This document shows, one piece after another, positions 1 to 8,134 of a stretch of 64,000 nucleotides of DNA. The notes under the pieces are model-generated. The model saw only the letters and a program-made list of their open reading frames with translations. It made no database searches and was not told where the DNA came from. The stretch comes from Methylonatrum kenyense (GTDB lineage Bacteria; Pseudomonadota; Gammaproteobacteria; Nitrococcales; Aquisalimonadaceae), in assembly GCF_023195885.1 (NCBI RefSeq), contig NZ_JALPKO010000007.1, positions 124,001 to 188,000 on the forward strand, read 5' to 3'. Numbering within the stretch: the stretch's first letter is position 1; every line of letters begins with the position of its first letter. The position numbers and the translations under genes are program-made.

Positions 1-489
1 CGGGCGGCCACCGAGGAACCCGAGACCCCGGAAAAGCAGGAAATGGAGCATTCACATAGCCCGGTGGCGCAGCCGGGGATCGACAGCCAGGTAGTCGACA
101 TTCACCAGCGCCTGGACTGGGATGCCCGGTACCCGAGCGCGCAACGCATCGACGCGCGCACCCGCTCCCACCATGCCGCCGCCTACATGCAGGACTGGGT
201 CGACACCGTGGAGGATGTGGGCAATCGTCATTATCCGAGCGAGGCACGACGCCTGGGGTTGACCGGCAGCCTGGTGCTCGAGGTCATGCTGCGGCCGGAC
301 GGCACCGTCGCCCGCGCCCGCGTGCTGCGGCCATCACCCTACCCGCTGCTCGACGAGGCGGCCCTGCAGCTGGTGCAACTGGCCGCACCCTATGCTCCGG
401 TGTCGGATGATGTACTGGACGGCAACAATCGGCTTGTCATCACCCGTACCTGGGAGTTCGTGGGCGGCAATCAGTTGCAGGCACAATGA
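1..489 (+). CDS. TonB-family protein, C-terminal part (5' end outside window)
   Basis: The reading frame is open from base 1, so the gene starts upstream of the window. The visible 162 residues include an acidic, proline-containing stretch and then a TonB C-terminal domain: YPSEARRLGLTGSLVLEVML, followed by a DGTVARARVLRPS strand and a final helix (LLDEAALQLVQLAAP). This domain normally contacts TonB boxes of outer-membrane receptors from the periplasm. The gene sits directly before yqgE, the place of the tonB3-type gene in Pseudomonas, where the homologue affects twitching motility. A separate complete exbBD-tonB operon lies at 28.7-31.2 kb, so this copy probably has a distinct job. Family is clear; the exact partner is not visible. 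Confidence 0.85.
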   Translation, partial: RAATEEPETPEKQEMEHSHSPVAQPGIDSQVVDIHQRLDWDARYPSAQRIDARTRSHHAAAYMQDWVDTVEDVGNRHYPSEARRLGLTGSLVLEVMLRPDGTVARARVLRPSPYPLLDEAALQLVQLAAPYAPVSDDVLDGNNRLVITRTWEFVGGNQLQAQ

Positions 490-499
490 GGACATTGCG

Positions 500-1060
500 A
501 TGGTGGAACAGAGCTTTACCGACCACTTCCTGATCGCCATGCCCAGTCTGGACGATCCGAATTTCCAGCGCTCGGTGACGTACATCTGTGAGCACAATGC
601 CGACGGCGCCATGGGCATCGTGATCAACCGGCCCACCGATGTCAGTCTCGGTGAGTTGCTGGAGCACACCGATATCGAGACCAGTATCGGCAGCGTTGCC
701 GAACGGGCCGTATTCATGGGTGGCCCGGTGCAACAGGATCGCGGCTTCGTCCTGCACCCACCGGGTGGAAAGTGGGATTCCACGCTTGCTGTCTCGCCAC
801 AGGCGGCGGTCACCACCTCCCGCGACATCCTGGCCTCCATCGCCAGGGCTGACGGGCCGGACCGCTATCTGGTGGCACTGGGTTACGCCGGCTGGGGTGC
901 CGGCCAGCTGGAACAGGAAATGGCCGAGAATGCCTGGCTCTGTGGCCCGGCTTCCGCCGACATCCTGTTCGACCTGCCGGTGGAACAGCGCTGGCAGGCC
1001 GCCGCGGCCCTGCTGGGCGTTGATCTGGCCCTGCTGTCCAGCGATACCGGGCACGCATGA
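500..1060 (+). CDS. YqgE/AlgH family protein
   Basis: This 186-residue protein belongs to the UPF0301/YqgE (AlgH) family. Typical family signatures are visible: the N-terminal FLIAMPSLDDPNFQRSVTYI, then GAMGIVINRP, FMGGPVQQDRGFVLH and GYAGWGAGQLEQE. The start at 500 is chosen because family members begin close to the FLIAMP motif; an in-frame upstream ATG at 392 would add 36 residues that overlap the preceding gene. The molecular role of the family is not settled. The stop overlaps the start of ruvX by 4 nt, the conserved yqgE-yqgF arrangement, so the two are probably cotranscribed. Confidence 0.93.
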   Translation: MVEQSFTDHFLIAMPSLDDPNFQRSVTYICEHNADGAMGIVINRPTDVSLGELLEHTDIETSIGSVAERAVFMGGPVQQDRGFVLHPPGGKWDSTLAVSPQAAVTTSRDILASIARADGPDRYLVALGYAGWGAGQLEQEMAENAWLCGPASADILFDLPVEQRWQAAAALLGVDLALLSSDTGHA

Positions 1061-1482
1061 GCGTAGAGACCCTGCTCGGCTTCGATTTCGGTGTTCGCCG
1101 CATCGGCGTCGCGGTCGGCCAGACCCTGACCGGAAAGGCCCGGCCGCTGGCCGTGGTGCATTGCCTTGACCGGGGCCAGCCGGACTGGTCCGCGATCGAC
1201 ACCCTGATCCGGCAATGGCGACCCCAGGCGCTGGTGGTCGGCCGCCCCAGCCATGCCGACGGCAGCGACAACCCGACCTCGGTGGCCAGTGACCGCTTTT
1301 CGGACCGCCTGGCCGAACGCTACCAGCTGGCGACCCACCGGGTGGACGAACGGCTCAGCTCGCACGAGGCCGGCCAGCGCCTGCAGGAACTCGGCACGCG
1401 TGAGCGGCAGAAGCCGGGCGCCGTTGATATGATGGCGGCCTGCGTCATTCTTGAAACCTGGCTAGCGGAACCCTCGGCATGA
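1057..1482 (+). CDS. ruvX: Putative pre-16S rRNA nuclease / Holliday junction resolvase-like protein (YqgF)
   Basis: The 141-residue RNase H-fold protein starts with LLGFDFGVRRIGVAVGQTLTGKARPL, carrying the first catalytic Asp in the F-D-F-G motif. It continues with LVVGRPSHADGS and VDERLSSHEA, which supply the other acidic residues, and ends with a DMMAACVILETWL helix. Known members process the 5' end of 16S rRNA; the Holliday-junction role is only by similarity. It overlaps yqgE by 4 nt and pyrR by 4 nt, so it is translationally coupled inside the yqgE-ruvX-pyrR-pyrB-pyrC' block. Length is normal for the family. Confidence 0.93.
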   Translation: MSVETLLGFDFGVRRIGVAVGQTLTGKARPLAVVHCLDRGQPDWSAIDTLIRQWRPQALVVGRPSHADGSDNPTSVASDRFSDRLAERYQLATHRVDERLSSHEAGQRLQELGTRERQKPGAVDMMAACVILETWLAEPSA

Positions 1483-1985
1483 TGGAATTGCCCCCCGCCG
1501 CAGAGCTTTACCAGAAATTCGAGGCCGCCGTGCGCGAACGGCTGCGGGCCGATGGCGTGGACCGTCCGCTGGTGGTGGGTATCCATACCGGTGGTGCCTG
1601 GCTCGCGAAACGGCTGCACCGGGCACTGGATGTGCCCGAGCCACTGGGCACACTGGACATTTCCTTTTACCGCGACGACTTCAGCACCGGCAGCCTGCAC
1701 CCTCAGGTCCGTCCGTCCAGCCTGTCCGGCGATATCGACGGCCGTACCGTGCTGCTGGTGGATGACGTGCTCTACAGCGGTCGCACCGTGCGTGCGGCAA
1801 TGAATGAACTGTTCGATTACGGTCGCCCGGAGCGTGTGATCCTGGCAGTACTGGTCGACCGCGGCGGTCGCGAACTGCCGATCGCCGCCGACATCTGCGG
1901 CCTGCGGCTGGAGTTGCCGCCTGGCCAGCACGTGAAACTGCGCGGGCCGGACCCGCTGCAACTGGAACTGGGAGCCGCATGCTGA
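1479..1985 (+). CDS. pyrR: PyrR-type phosphoribosyltransferase
   Basis: The 168-residue protein has the type I phosphoribosyltransferase fold. The PRPP-binding loop is the segment [20 protein letters not shown], preceded by the substrate strand [16 protein letters not shown] and a [13 protein letters not shown] segment characteristic of PyrR. Family members bind pyr mRNA in Gram-positive bacteria and have uracil phosphoribosyltransferase activity. In Pseudomonas the gene also precedes pyrB. I see no obvious attenuator in front of it, since it overlaps ruvX by 4 nt. It overlaps pyrB by 7 nt. Assignment to PyrR is firm; whether it regulates here is inferred from position only. Confidence 0.92.
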   Translation: MMELPPAAELYQKFEAAVRERLRADGVDRPLVVGIHTGGAWLAKRLHRALDVPEPLGTLDISFYRDDFSTGSLHPQVRPSSLSGDIDGRTVLLVDDVLYSGRTVRAAMNELFDYGRPERVILAVLVDRGGRELPIAADICGLRLELPPGQHVKLRGPDPLQLELGAAC

Positions 1986-2944
1986 ATCAGTTGAATGCCG
2001 ACGGCAGCCTGCGCCACTTCCTGACCACGGAAGGACTGCCACGGCCGCTGCTGGAACGGATTCTCGATACCGCCGAATCCTTCTCGGGGGTGATCGGCAA
2101 ATCGGTCAAGAAAGTGCCCCTGCTGCGCGGTCGCACCGTCATCAACCTGTTTTTTGAGTCCAGCACCCGGACGCGCACCACATTCGAGCTGGCAGCCAAG
2201 CGGCTGTCCGCCGACGTACTCAACATCAATGTTGCAACCTCTGCCACCAGCAAGGGCGAGAGTCTGCTCGACATGCTGCACAACCTGGAGGCCATGCAAT
2301 CGGACATGTTCGTGGTCCGGCATGCCGACAGCGGCGCCGCCCACTTCATTGCCAGCCATGTGGCGCCGGAGGTCCGGGTGATCAATGCCGGGGATGGCAG
2401 CCATGCGCACCCGACCCAGGCCATGCTCGACATGTACACCATCCGCCGGCACAAGGGCGAACTGGAGCCCCTGCGCGTTGCCATCGTCGGCGACATCCTG
2501 CACTCCCGCGTGGCCCGCTCGCAGATCCATGCCCTGAACGGGCTTGGCGCCGGCGAGGTACGGGTGGTCGCGCCGCGCACGCTGCTGCCGAAGGACGTCG
2601 AGAACCTCGGCGTGCACGTGCATCACGACATCCGCAACGGGCTGCGTGATGTCGACGTGGTGATCACCCTGCGCCTGCAGAAGGAACGGATGCATGGCGC
2701 CCTGCTACCGAGCGAACAGGAGTACTACCGCCTGTATGGCATCAGCCGGGAACACCTGGCGCTGGCAAAGCCGGATGCCATCGTGATGCACCCCGGCCCG
2801 ATCAACCGCGGCGTGGAAATCGAGTCAGCGGTGGCCGACGGGCCGCAGTCGGTGATCCTGAACCAGGTGACCAACGGCATCGCGGTGCGCATGGCGGTCA
2901 TGTCCATGTGCCTGGAGCACAAGGCGGCGGAGACCGAGGCATGA
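1979..2944 (+). CDS. pyrB: Aspartate carbamoyltransferase catalytic subunit
   Basis: The 321-residue enzyme condenses aspartate and carbamoyl phosphate in the second step of cytosolic UMP synthesis. The carbamoyl-phosphate motif [19 protein letters not shown] is near residue 58, [14 protein letters not shown] is in the middle, and the aspartate-domain segments [12 protein letters not shown] and [12 protein letters not shown] follow. The gene lies between pyrR and a catalytically dead dihydroorotase, with 7-nt and 4-nt overlaps. This is the Pseudomonas arrangement, in which PyrB and the inactive PyrC' form a dodecameric complex. No pyrI regulatory chain is present. Confidence 0.97.
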   Translation: MLNQLNADGSLRHFLTTEGLPRPLLERILDTAESFSGVIGKSVKKVPLLRGRTVINLFFESSTRTRTTFELAAKRLSADVLNINVATSATSKGESLLDMLHNLEAMQSDMFVVRHADSGAAHFIASHVAPEVRVINAGDGSHAHPTQAMLDMYTIRRHKGELEPLRVAIVGDILHSRVARSQIHALNGLGAGEVRVVAPRTLLPKDVENLGVHVHHDIRNGLRDVDVVITLRLQKERMHGALLPSEQEYYRLYGISREHLALAKPDAIVMHPGPINRGVEIESAVADGPQSVILNQVTNGIAVRMAVMSMCLEHKAAETEA

Positions 2945-4242
2945 ACCGGATCCGGATCCGACAGGGACAGCTGATCGACGCCAATGGCGATCCCGGAAAA
3001 CGCAGCGATCTGTTCGTCGCCGGCGGCGAGATTGTCGGCATCGGCGAGGCCCCGGACGGCTTTACCGCGGACCGCAGCATCGATGCCAGCGGTTGCCTGG
3101 TCCTGCCCGGGCTGGTGGATCTGTCGGTTCACCTGCGGGAACCGGGTGCCGACCACAAGGCCAGCATTGACAGTGAATCACGGGCCGCCGCAGCCGGCGG
3201 CATCACGCGCATGCTCGCCTCGCCGGCCACCGACCCGATCTGCGATACCCCGGCGGTGGTGGAACTGGTAACCCGGCGGGCACGCCAGACGCAGTGCACA
3301 CGGGTCATGCCGGCCGGCGCGCTGACCCGCGGCCTGGCCGGCGAACTGCTTACCGAGGTATCGGCGCTGAAGGCCGCTGGCTGCGTGGCCCTGAGCGATG
3401 GCGGCAGGCCGGTGCGCAACGCACTCGTGCTCAGGCGAGCGCTGGATTACGCGGCGACCTGTGGCCTGCCGGTGATCCTCAGCGCCTTCGATCCCGACCT
3501 GATGGCCGGCTCGCGGATGCACGAGGGCTGGGTCTCGGCCCGGCTCGGTATTCCGGGCTCGCCAGTGGCCGCCGAGACCGCCGCGTTGGCCCGTGGTCTG
3601 GCCCTGGCCGAGGAATCCGGCGCCCATGTTCACTTTGCCCGGCTGTCTACGGCCCGCGGCGCGGAGATCCTGGCGCGGGCCCGCCGTGACGGTCTGCCGG
3701 TCAGCGCCGATGTGGCCATGCACCAGCTGTTTCTCACGGAAATGGATGTCAGCGGCTTCAACAGCCAATGCCACGTCGTGCCCCCGTTGCGCAGCCATGC
3801 AGACCGCGAAGCGCTGCGCCAGGCCGTGGCCGACGGCACGATCCAGGCCATCTGCTCGGACCACCAGCCTCACGACGCGGATGCCAAGGCCGTGCCGTTC
3901 GTCGCCTCCGAACCGGGCATCTCGGCCGTCGACAGCCTGCTGCCACTGGCCCTGCGGCTGGTGGACGAGGGCCTGTTGACGCTGCCGCAGTTGGCAGCCC
4001 GGCTGTGCCGCGGGCCAGCAGAGGTTCTAGGCTTGAGTTGCGGTTTGCTGGAAGTCGGCCGGCCGGCCGACCTGTGCATCGTCGACCCGGAGATTCCCTG
4101 GTGGCATGGCCCCGGGACCATGCGCAGCCACGGTGAGAACTCGCCGTTCATTGGCTGGGAGTTCAGCGGCCGGGCGCGCTATACGCTGCTGGGCGGGCGG
4201 CTGATCCATGCCGCCGAACCGGCCGGCATGAAAACCGGCTGA
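2941..4242 (+). CDS. pyrC': Dihydroorotase-like protein, probably non-catalytic (PyrC'/PyrX)
   Basis: The 433-residue protein has the amidohydrolase fold of class I dihydroorotase, but key metal ligands are missing. The canonical D-x-H-x-H-x-R motif reads D60-L-S-V-H-L-R66, so the first His is Ser. The region that normally gives a His/Cys-Glu-Asp segment reads SAFDPDL near residue 180. The late SDHQPHD motif is retained. Start 2941 is the ATGA overlap with pyrB. In Pseudomonas such a protein is needed for assembly of active aspartate carbamoyltransferase while a separate pyrC does catalysis. The same role is inferred here, so an active dihydroorotase should be encoded elsewhere. Confidence 0.9.
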   Translation: MNRIRIRQGQLIDANGDPGKRSDLFVAGGEIVGIGEAPDGFTADRSIDASGCLVLPGLVDLSVHLREPGADHKASIDSESRAAAAGGITRMLASPATDPICDTPAVVELVTRRARQTQCTRVMPAGALTRGLAGELLTEVSALKAAGCVALSDGGRPVRNALVLRRALDYAATCGLPVILSAFDPDLMAGSRMHEGWVSARLGIPGSPVAAETAALARGLALAEESGAHVHFARLSTARGAEILARARRDGLPVSADVAMHQLFLTEMDVSGFNSQCHVVPPLRSHADREALRQAVADGTIQAICSDHQPHDADAKAVPFVASEPGISAVDSLLPLALRLVDEGLLTLPQLAARLCRGPAEVLGLSCGLLEVGRPADLCIVDPEIPWWHGPGTMRSHGENSPFIGWEFSGRARYTLLGGRLIHAAEPAGMKTG

Positions 4243-4249
4243 GCCGGGC

Positions 4250-4954
4250 ATGGCATTCGGTACACGGCTTCGGTCCGTGGGTGCGCTGCCGGACGGTGGT
4301 CAGTTGCTGACATTTGAGCTGCCACGACCGCTCAGTGTCCTCCCCGGCCAATGGTTCGATCTTGAATGCGCGGGGCAAACACGGCTGGTCGCGGCGCTCG
4401 ATTATTCCCCCACCGAAAGCTGGTTATCACTCGCGCTCCCGCGCGACCAGCGACTGGGATCGACACCGTTGTCACCAGGCACCGAATGCGTGCTGGACGG
4501 TCCGCATGGCGAGGGGCTCGATGCCGACGGGGCGATGCAGAACACGATCATTGTTGCCGATCCACTGGGCCTGCCCGGCCTGCTTTTCCTGGCCCGCCGC
4601 GGGCCGGCCGCGGCACTTGCACTGGTATCCCTCGAACAGACCAGTTGGCTGCGATTGCGGCCGTCCCGGTACATGCTGCCGCAAATGCCGGCCGGCGTGA
4701 TCGCCGGGCTTGGGCCGCTGGAGGACGCCGGCATTCCCAGCCGCGCCAGCCACGCCGAGCATCCCGGCTGTCATGACGGGCCGCTCAGCGACTTGCTGGA
4801 CGCCTGGCTGGCCGGGCGCCCCGCCGAGGACCGGTGGCAGGATCACGCGGTGGTCATCGGTGAAACCGCTTTCGTCCACCGGATCAGGGACCTGCTCCGC
4901 GGCCGCATCGGCCACTACCGGGGATTGACCATCCCGGGGCAGGCGCGCAAATAG
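4250..4954 (+). CDS. PyrK/ferredoxin-reductase-like protein lacking a visible iron-sulfur motif
   Basis: This 234-residue protein starts 7 nt after pyrC' and is probably the last gene of the pyr operon. The N-terminal part resembles the flavin-binding beta-barrel of the ferredoxin-NADP reductase superfamily (RSVGALPDGGQLLTFELPRP, LPGQWFDLEC, then DGPHGEGLD in the position of the usual G-P-x-G loop). The C-terminal half looks like a nucleotide-binding alpha/beta domain (NTIIVADPLGLPGLLFLARR). PyrK has a C-terminal four-cysteine [2Fe-2S] cluster; here I see only two cysteines, one early and one near residue 175. The fold assignment is tentative and no function can be given. Confidence 0.65.
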   Translation: MAFGTRLRSVGALPDGGQLLTFELPRPLSVLPGQWFDLECAGQTRLVAALDYSPTESWLSLALPRDQRLGSTPLSPGTECVLDGPHGEGLDADGAMQNTIIVADPLGLPGLLFLARRGPAAALALVSLEQTSWLRLRPSRYMLPQMPAGVIAGLGPLEDAGIPSRASHAEHPGCHDGPLSDLLDAWLAGRPAEDRWQDHAVVIGETAFVHRIRDLLRGRIGHYRGLTIPGQARK

Positions 4955-4958
4955 ACCG

Positions 4959-5816
4959 CTAAAGCTGAATCCCGGGCGCGTCCGGATCAACTTCCGGCAC
5001 ACCGGTGTCGAGTTCCATGCTGCGCTCCTCGCCATCCTGCCAGTAGCGAATGATCGCCGGCTCGTCCTCGGAGCTGCGCCGAATCAGGTCCAGAAAGTCC
5101 ATCGGGCTTTCCGGCACCGCGTCGTCCACCGACAGGATCAGATCACCGGCCGCAAGGCCCTGATCAGCGGCTTCACCCCGCACACCGCTGACCAGCACGC
5201 CTTCTTCGTCCGGCAGACCCAGGGCATCGCGCAACTCATCGGTCACCTCCACCACGGTGATGCCCACGGCAGTTACCACCTGATCCTGGTCCAGCCCCTC
5301 GTACTCCAGGTCGCGGGCACTGATCAGGATCCGCGGAGCCACCAGGATCGTGGCACCGGTACGTGCCGCCAAGGCCAACGCATCGCTCGGGCGGCTATCC
5401 ACCAGCAAGCTCTCTTCCCGCTCGGGGATGGCCAGCTCCAGCGCACCGTGATAAGTCCCGTCGCGAAGGTCATCGATCAGGATGCGGCTGAGCCGGGCAT
5501 CCAGCGCATCCAGCAGATCGCGCATCAGGTCATGGGTCTGCGGGCGCGGCGGCGCGGATTCGTGCAGTGCTAGTAGGATCGCGCGGGCCTCTGCCACGCC
5601 GATGGCGATCGGCACGATGTCTCCAGACACCGGCTCCCGCAACAGCACCACCGGCGTTCGCGTGGCCGGATTCATGCCCACTGTGGCCAGCTCCACGGCC
5701 ACCATCTCATCCGGATCAACGGCAGGTTCGCGGGCCTGCACGCCCTGCAGCGAGACAAAAAGCCCCGCCAAGAGCAGTACCAGGAATGCCGAATAACGCC
5801 GCACTCGTGCTTGCAT
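4959..5816 (-). CDS. Exported bifunctional-nuclease-domain protein with a PDZ domain
   Basis: The 285-residue product begins at 5816, where the start codon follows a GGAGG ribosome site; an ATG 16 codons upstream lacks one. Residues 1-29 form a signal peptide (RRYSAFLVLLLAGLFVSLQGVQA). Next comes a bifunctional nuclease (DUF151/BFN) domain with MVAVELATVGMNPATRTPVVLL, IPIAIGVAEA-like VPIAIGVAEARAI and DSRPSDALALAARTGATI. The last 90 residues form a PDZ domain (EEGVLVSGVRGEAADQGLAAGDLILSVDD). A periplasmic location is inferred from the signal peptide. BFN domains are more usually described in cytoplasmic or plant proteins, so the export plus PDZ combination is noteworthy. The gene converges on the preceding gene with 4 nt between stops. 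Confidence 0.85.
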   Translation of the reverse strand: MQARVRRYSAFLVLLLAGLFVSLQGVQAREPAVDPDEMVAVELATVGMNPATRTPVVLLREPVSGDIVPIAIGVAEARAILLALHESAPPRPQTHDLMRDLLDALDARLSRILIDDLRDGTYHGALELAIPEREESLLVDSRPSDALALAARTGATILVAPRILISARDLEYEGLDQDQVVTAVGITVVEVTDELRDALGLPDEEGVLVSGVRGEAADQGLAAGDLILSVDDAVPESPMDFLDLIRRSSEDEPAIIRYWQDGEERSMELDTGVPEVDPDAPGIQL

Positions 5817-5924
5817 GCCGCCTCCAGGAATTGGCGATTGGTGTCGTACGGGTCGCGCGACCACGCCCGGTCCGGTGTAGCATCCGGCCCTTGCCCGTCA
5901 GTCTAAGCCGGAGGACAAGGCCTC

Positions 5925-6545
5925 GTGAAACCGTTCCGTCAGATTGCCATCTGCTTGGTGCTGATCACGCTGCTTGCCTGCAGCAGCGCCCCGACGCCGC
6001 AGTTGCCGTTGCTGCCCAGCGAGGCCCGCGTCCTGGCCTTCGGCGACAGCCTGACCCGCGGAACGGGTGCCGGTGAGGCGGATGCGGCCTATCCGGCCAT
6101 GCTGGCGGAACGCATTGGTCACACGGTCATCAACGCCGGCGTTCCGGGCGAGGAATCAGCAGAAGGCCTGATTCGCTTGCCTGAGGTGTTGGACAGCGAG
6201 AATCCGGATCTGCTCCTGCTGTGTCACGGTGGCAATGATCTGTTGCGCAACAGAGATGAAGATCAGCTGAGGGACAACCTCCGAAAAATGGTCGCCTACG
6301 CCAGGGATCGGGATATTCCGGTGGTATTGATCGCGGTACCCGCACGCGCGCTGCCGCTGCGGCCCGCCACTGTCTACGGGGAACTGGCCGATGAACTGGA
6401 GCTGCCGCTTCTTGAAAGCACGGTCAGCGATATTCTTCGCGACAATTCCCTGCGGGCCGACCCGATTCACCCGAACGCCGCCGGCTATGCCCGACTGGCG
6501 GAAGCCCTGCACGAGTTGCTGACCGAGGCCGGCGCGCTCAACTAA
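5925..6545 (+). CDS. SGNH/GDSL lipoprotein hydrolase (TesA-like arylesterase)
   Basis: The 206-residue product has a lipoprotein signal (LVLITLLACSS, lipidated Cys near residue 19). Its SGNH hydrolase blocks are complete: block I VLAFGDSLTRGTGAG with the nucleophile Ser, block III CHGGNDLLR, and block V DPIHPNAAGYARLAE with catalytic Asp and His. This is the TesA/arylesterase type that cleaves small acyl esters and thioesters. E. coli TesA is a soluble periplasmic protein, while this one should be membrane-anchored. The gene diverges from the BFN-PDZ gene, and the 108 bp between them must hold both promoters. Exact substrate cannot be told. Confidence 0.9.
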   Translation: MKPFRQIAICLVLITLLACSSAPTPQLPLLPSEARVLAFGDSLTRGTGAGEADAAYPAMLAERIGHTVINAGVPGEESAEGLIRLPEVLDSENPDLLLLCHGGNDLLRNRDEDQLRDNLRKMVAYARDRDIPVVLIAVPARALPLRPATVYGELADELELPLLESTVSDILRDNSLRADPIHPNAAGYARLAEALHELLTEAGALN

Positions 6546-6650
6546 TTACTCGACCGTGCCCAGCGGCGTGCGAGGGACAGTCCGCAATCTATACTTTCGG
6601 CAGTGCTATTCCATGGCCATCAGCGAAGGAAACCCGAGGAGGGGGCTGTC

Positions 6651-6848
6651 ATGACGCACTACCACTGCACCGTCGAATTCCGCGATCCCAGCGGCTGCAT
6701 TCGTCATCACATTCTCGATCTGGATGCCAACACCAACGAGGACGCCATCTCTCTTGCGGAGGCCTCGTTGATGGAGAGCCCGAGCGCATCAAATACCGTC
6801 CGCGTCGAGCAGGTAGTCTGCTGGGTCGAGGACGACGAACCGCATTAG
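6651..6848 (+). CDS. Small conserved-looking protein of unknown function
   Basis: I do not recognise this 65-residue protein (MTHYHCTVEFRDPSG...). Start 6651 follows a very strong purine-rich ribosome site (GAGGAGGGGG) 7 nt upstream, which argues that it is translated. The sequence has alternating hydrophobic strands (HCTVEF, RHHILDL, VRVEQVVCWVED) around one helix (EDAISLAEASLM), so a small alpha/beta fold is plausible. It has three His, two Cys and no signal peptide. The TAG stop coincides with the end of a dispersed repeat copy. Confidence 0.6.
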   Translation: MTHYHCTVEFRDPSGCIRHHILDLDANTNEDAISLAEASLMESPSASNTVRVEQVVCWVEDDEPH

Positions 6849-6984
6849 GGAAACACTGAGCCATTTTCGCGCCTGCGCCCGAGACCGGTTCTGGTCATCT
6901 GGCAAGGCGCGGTGCCGGTTCGGTAACCGTAGCGACCGGCCCGGTGACGCAACGCCGCCAGGGGCCAAAACCGGCCGGGCCCAA
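6847..6984 (+). repeat. Truncated copy of the TAGGGAAAC dispersed palindromic repeat (left half)
   Basis: This stretch between a small gene and pilU matches the left half of the full element at 52526-52802: GGGAAACACTGA, then GCGCCCGAGACCGGTT, TGGTCATCTGGCAAGGCGCG and CCAGGGGCCAAAACCGGCCG. The right half and the second inverted end are missing. The perfect hairpin of the full copy is degraded here. The first bases overlap the TAG stop of the preceding gene. Confidence 0.85.
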
Positions 6985-6990
6985 CAGGGC

Positions 6991-8124
6991 TCAGCGCGGC
7001 GGCTCGTCCTCCGACAACAGGCTCATGTCATCGGCGGCGGCCTGCAAGCGCTCTTCCCGGTCATCCGCCGACAAGCGCGCCATCAACCGGACCTCGTTGG
7101 CGGAGTCGGCGTGGCGGATGGCCTCGTCATAGGTAATCTTGCCTTCCGAATACAGTTGGAACAGGTGCTGGTCGAAGGTTCGCATGCCCTGCTCCGGCGA
7201 CCGCTTCATGATTTCCTTCAATTCATGGACCTCGCCGGCTCGAATCTTGTCCTGCACCAGCGGCGTGCCGATCAGGACCTCGACGGCTGGCACGCGGCCC
7301 GAGCCATCGGGCGTGGGTATCAGCTGCTGGGCGATCACGCCCTTCAGGTTCAGCGACAGGTCCATGAACAGCTGGTTATGCCGCTCCGGCGGGAAAAAGT
7401 TGATGATCCGGTCCATCGCCTGGTTGGCGTTGTTGGCATGCAGGGTGGCCAGGCACAGGTGTCCGGTCTCGGCGAAGGCGATGGCGTAGTCCATCGTGTC
7501 CTGGCTGCGGATTTCGCCGATCAGTATCACGTCCGGCGCCTGGCGCAGCGTGTTCTTCAACGCCACCTCGAAGGACGCGGTATCGATACCCACCTCGCGC
7601 TGGGTGACGATGCAGCCGTGATGCCGGTGCAGGTACTCGATCGGGTCCTCGATGGTGATGATGTGGCCGGTACTGTTCTCGTTGCGGTAGCCGATCATTG
7701 ATGCCAGCGAGGTGGACTTACCGGTGCCGGTGCCGCCAACGAAAATCACCAGCCCACGCTTGGTCATTGCCAGGTCGCGCATGATGCCGGGCAGGCCCAG
7801 CTCGTCGATTTCCGGAATCCGGGTCTCGATTCGTCGCAGCACCATGCCGGCCTGATTGCGCTGGTAGAAGGCACTGACCCGGAACCGGCCGACCTCCTTG
7901 GCGCTAATCGCGAAATTGCATTCCCGGTCACGGGCGAAATCCTCGCGCTGCTGGTCGTTCATGATTGCCGTGACCACCCGTTCCGCCTGATCCGGGCTCA
8001 GCGCGGTCTTGGTCACCGGCATGATGCGGCCGGAAACCTTGAGACTGGGCGGCATGCCAGCGGTAATGAACAGGTCAGAAGCCTTCTTGCTGACCATCAG
8101 GTCGAGCAACGCATTGAAGTCCAT
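6991..8124 (-). CDS. pilU: Type IV pilus accessory retraction ATPase
   Basis: The 377-residue protein is a PilT/PilU ATPase. It has Walker A GGTGTGKS (residues 130-137), Asp-box IITIEDPIEYLH, Walker B ILIGEIRSQDT, His-box HLCLATLHANNANQA and a C-terminal extension of about 30 acidic residues (DDREERLQAAADDMSLLSED) typical of PilU. The C-terminal AIRNLIR motif of PilT is absent, which supports PilU. It acts at the inner face of the pilus machine, with PilT, to boost retraction force. It lies 10 nt downstream of pilT in the same operon. Confidence 0.95.
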   Translation of the reverse strand: MDFNALLDLMVSKKASDLFITAGMPPSLKVSGRIMPVTKTALSPDQAERVVTAIMNDQQREDFARDRECNFAISAKEVGRFRVSAFYQRNQAGMVLRRIETRIPEIDELGLPGIMRDLAMTKRGLVIFVGGTGTGKSTSLASMIGYRNENSTGHIITIEDPIEYLHRHHGCIVTQREVGIDTASFEVALKNTLRQAPDVILIGEIRSQDTMDYAIAFAETGHLCLATLHANNANQAMDRIINFFPPERHNQLFMDLSLNLKGVIAQQLIPTPDGSGRVPAVEVLIGTPLVQDKIRAGEVHELKEIMKRSPEQGMRTFDQHLFQLYSEGKITYDEAIRHADSANEVRLMARLSADDREERLQAAADDMSLLSEDEPPR

Positions 8125-8134
8125 AGCAATCGTC

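Noticed and set aside
334-1054. Minus-strand frames opposite yqgE
   Set aside because: They overlap a clear conserved gene and have no start signals or family features.
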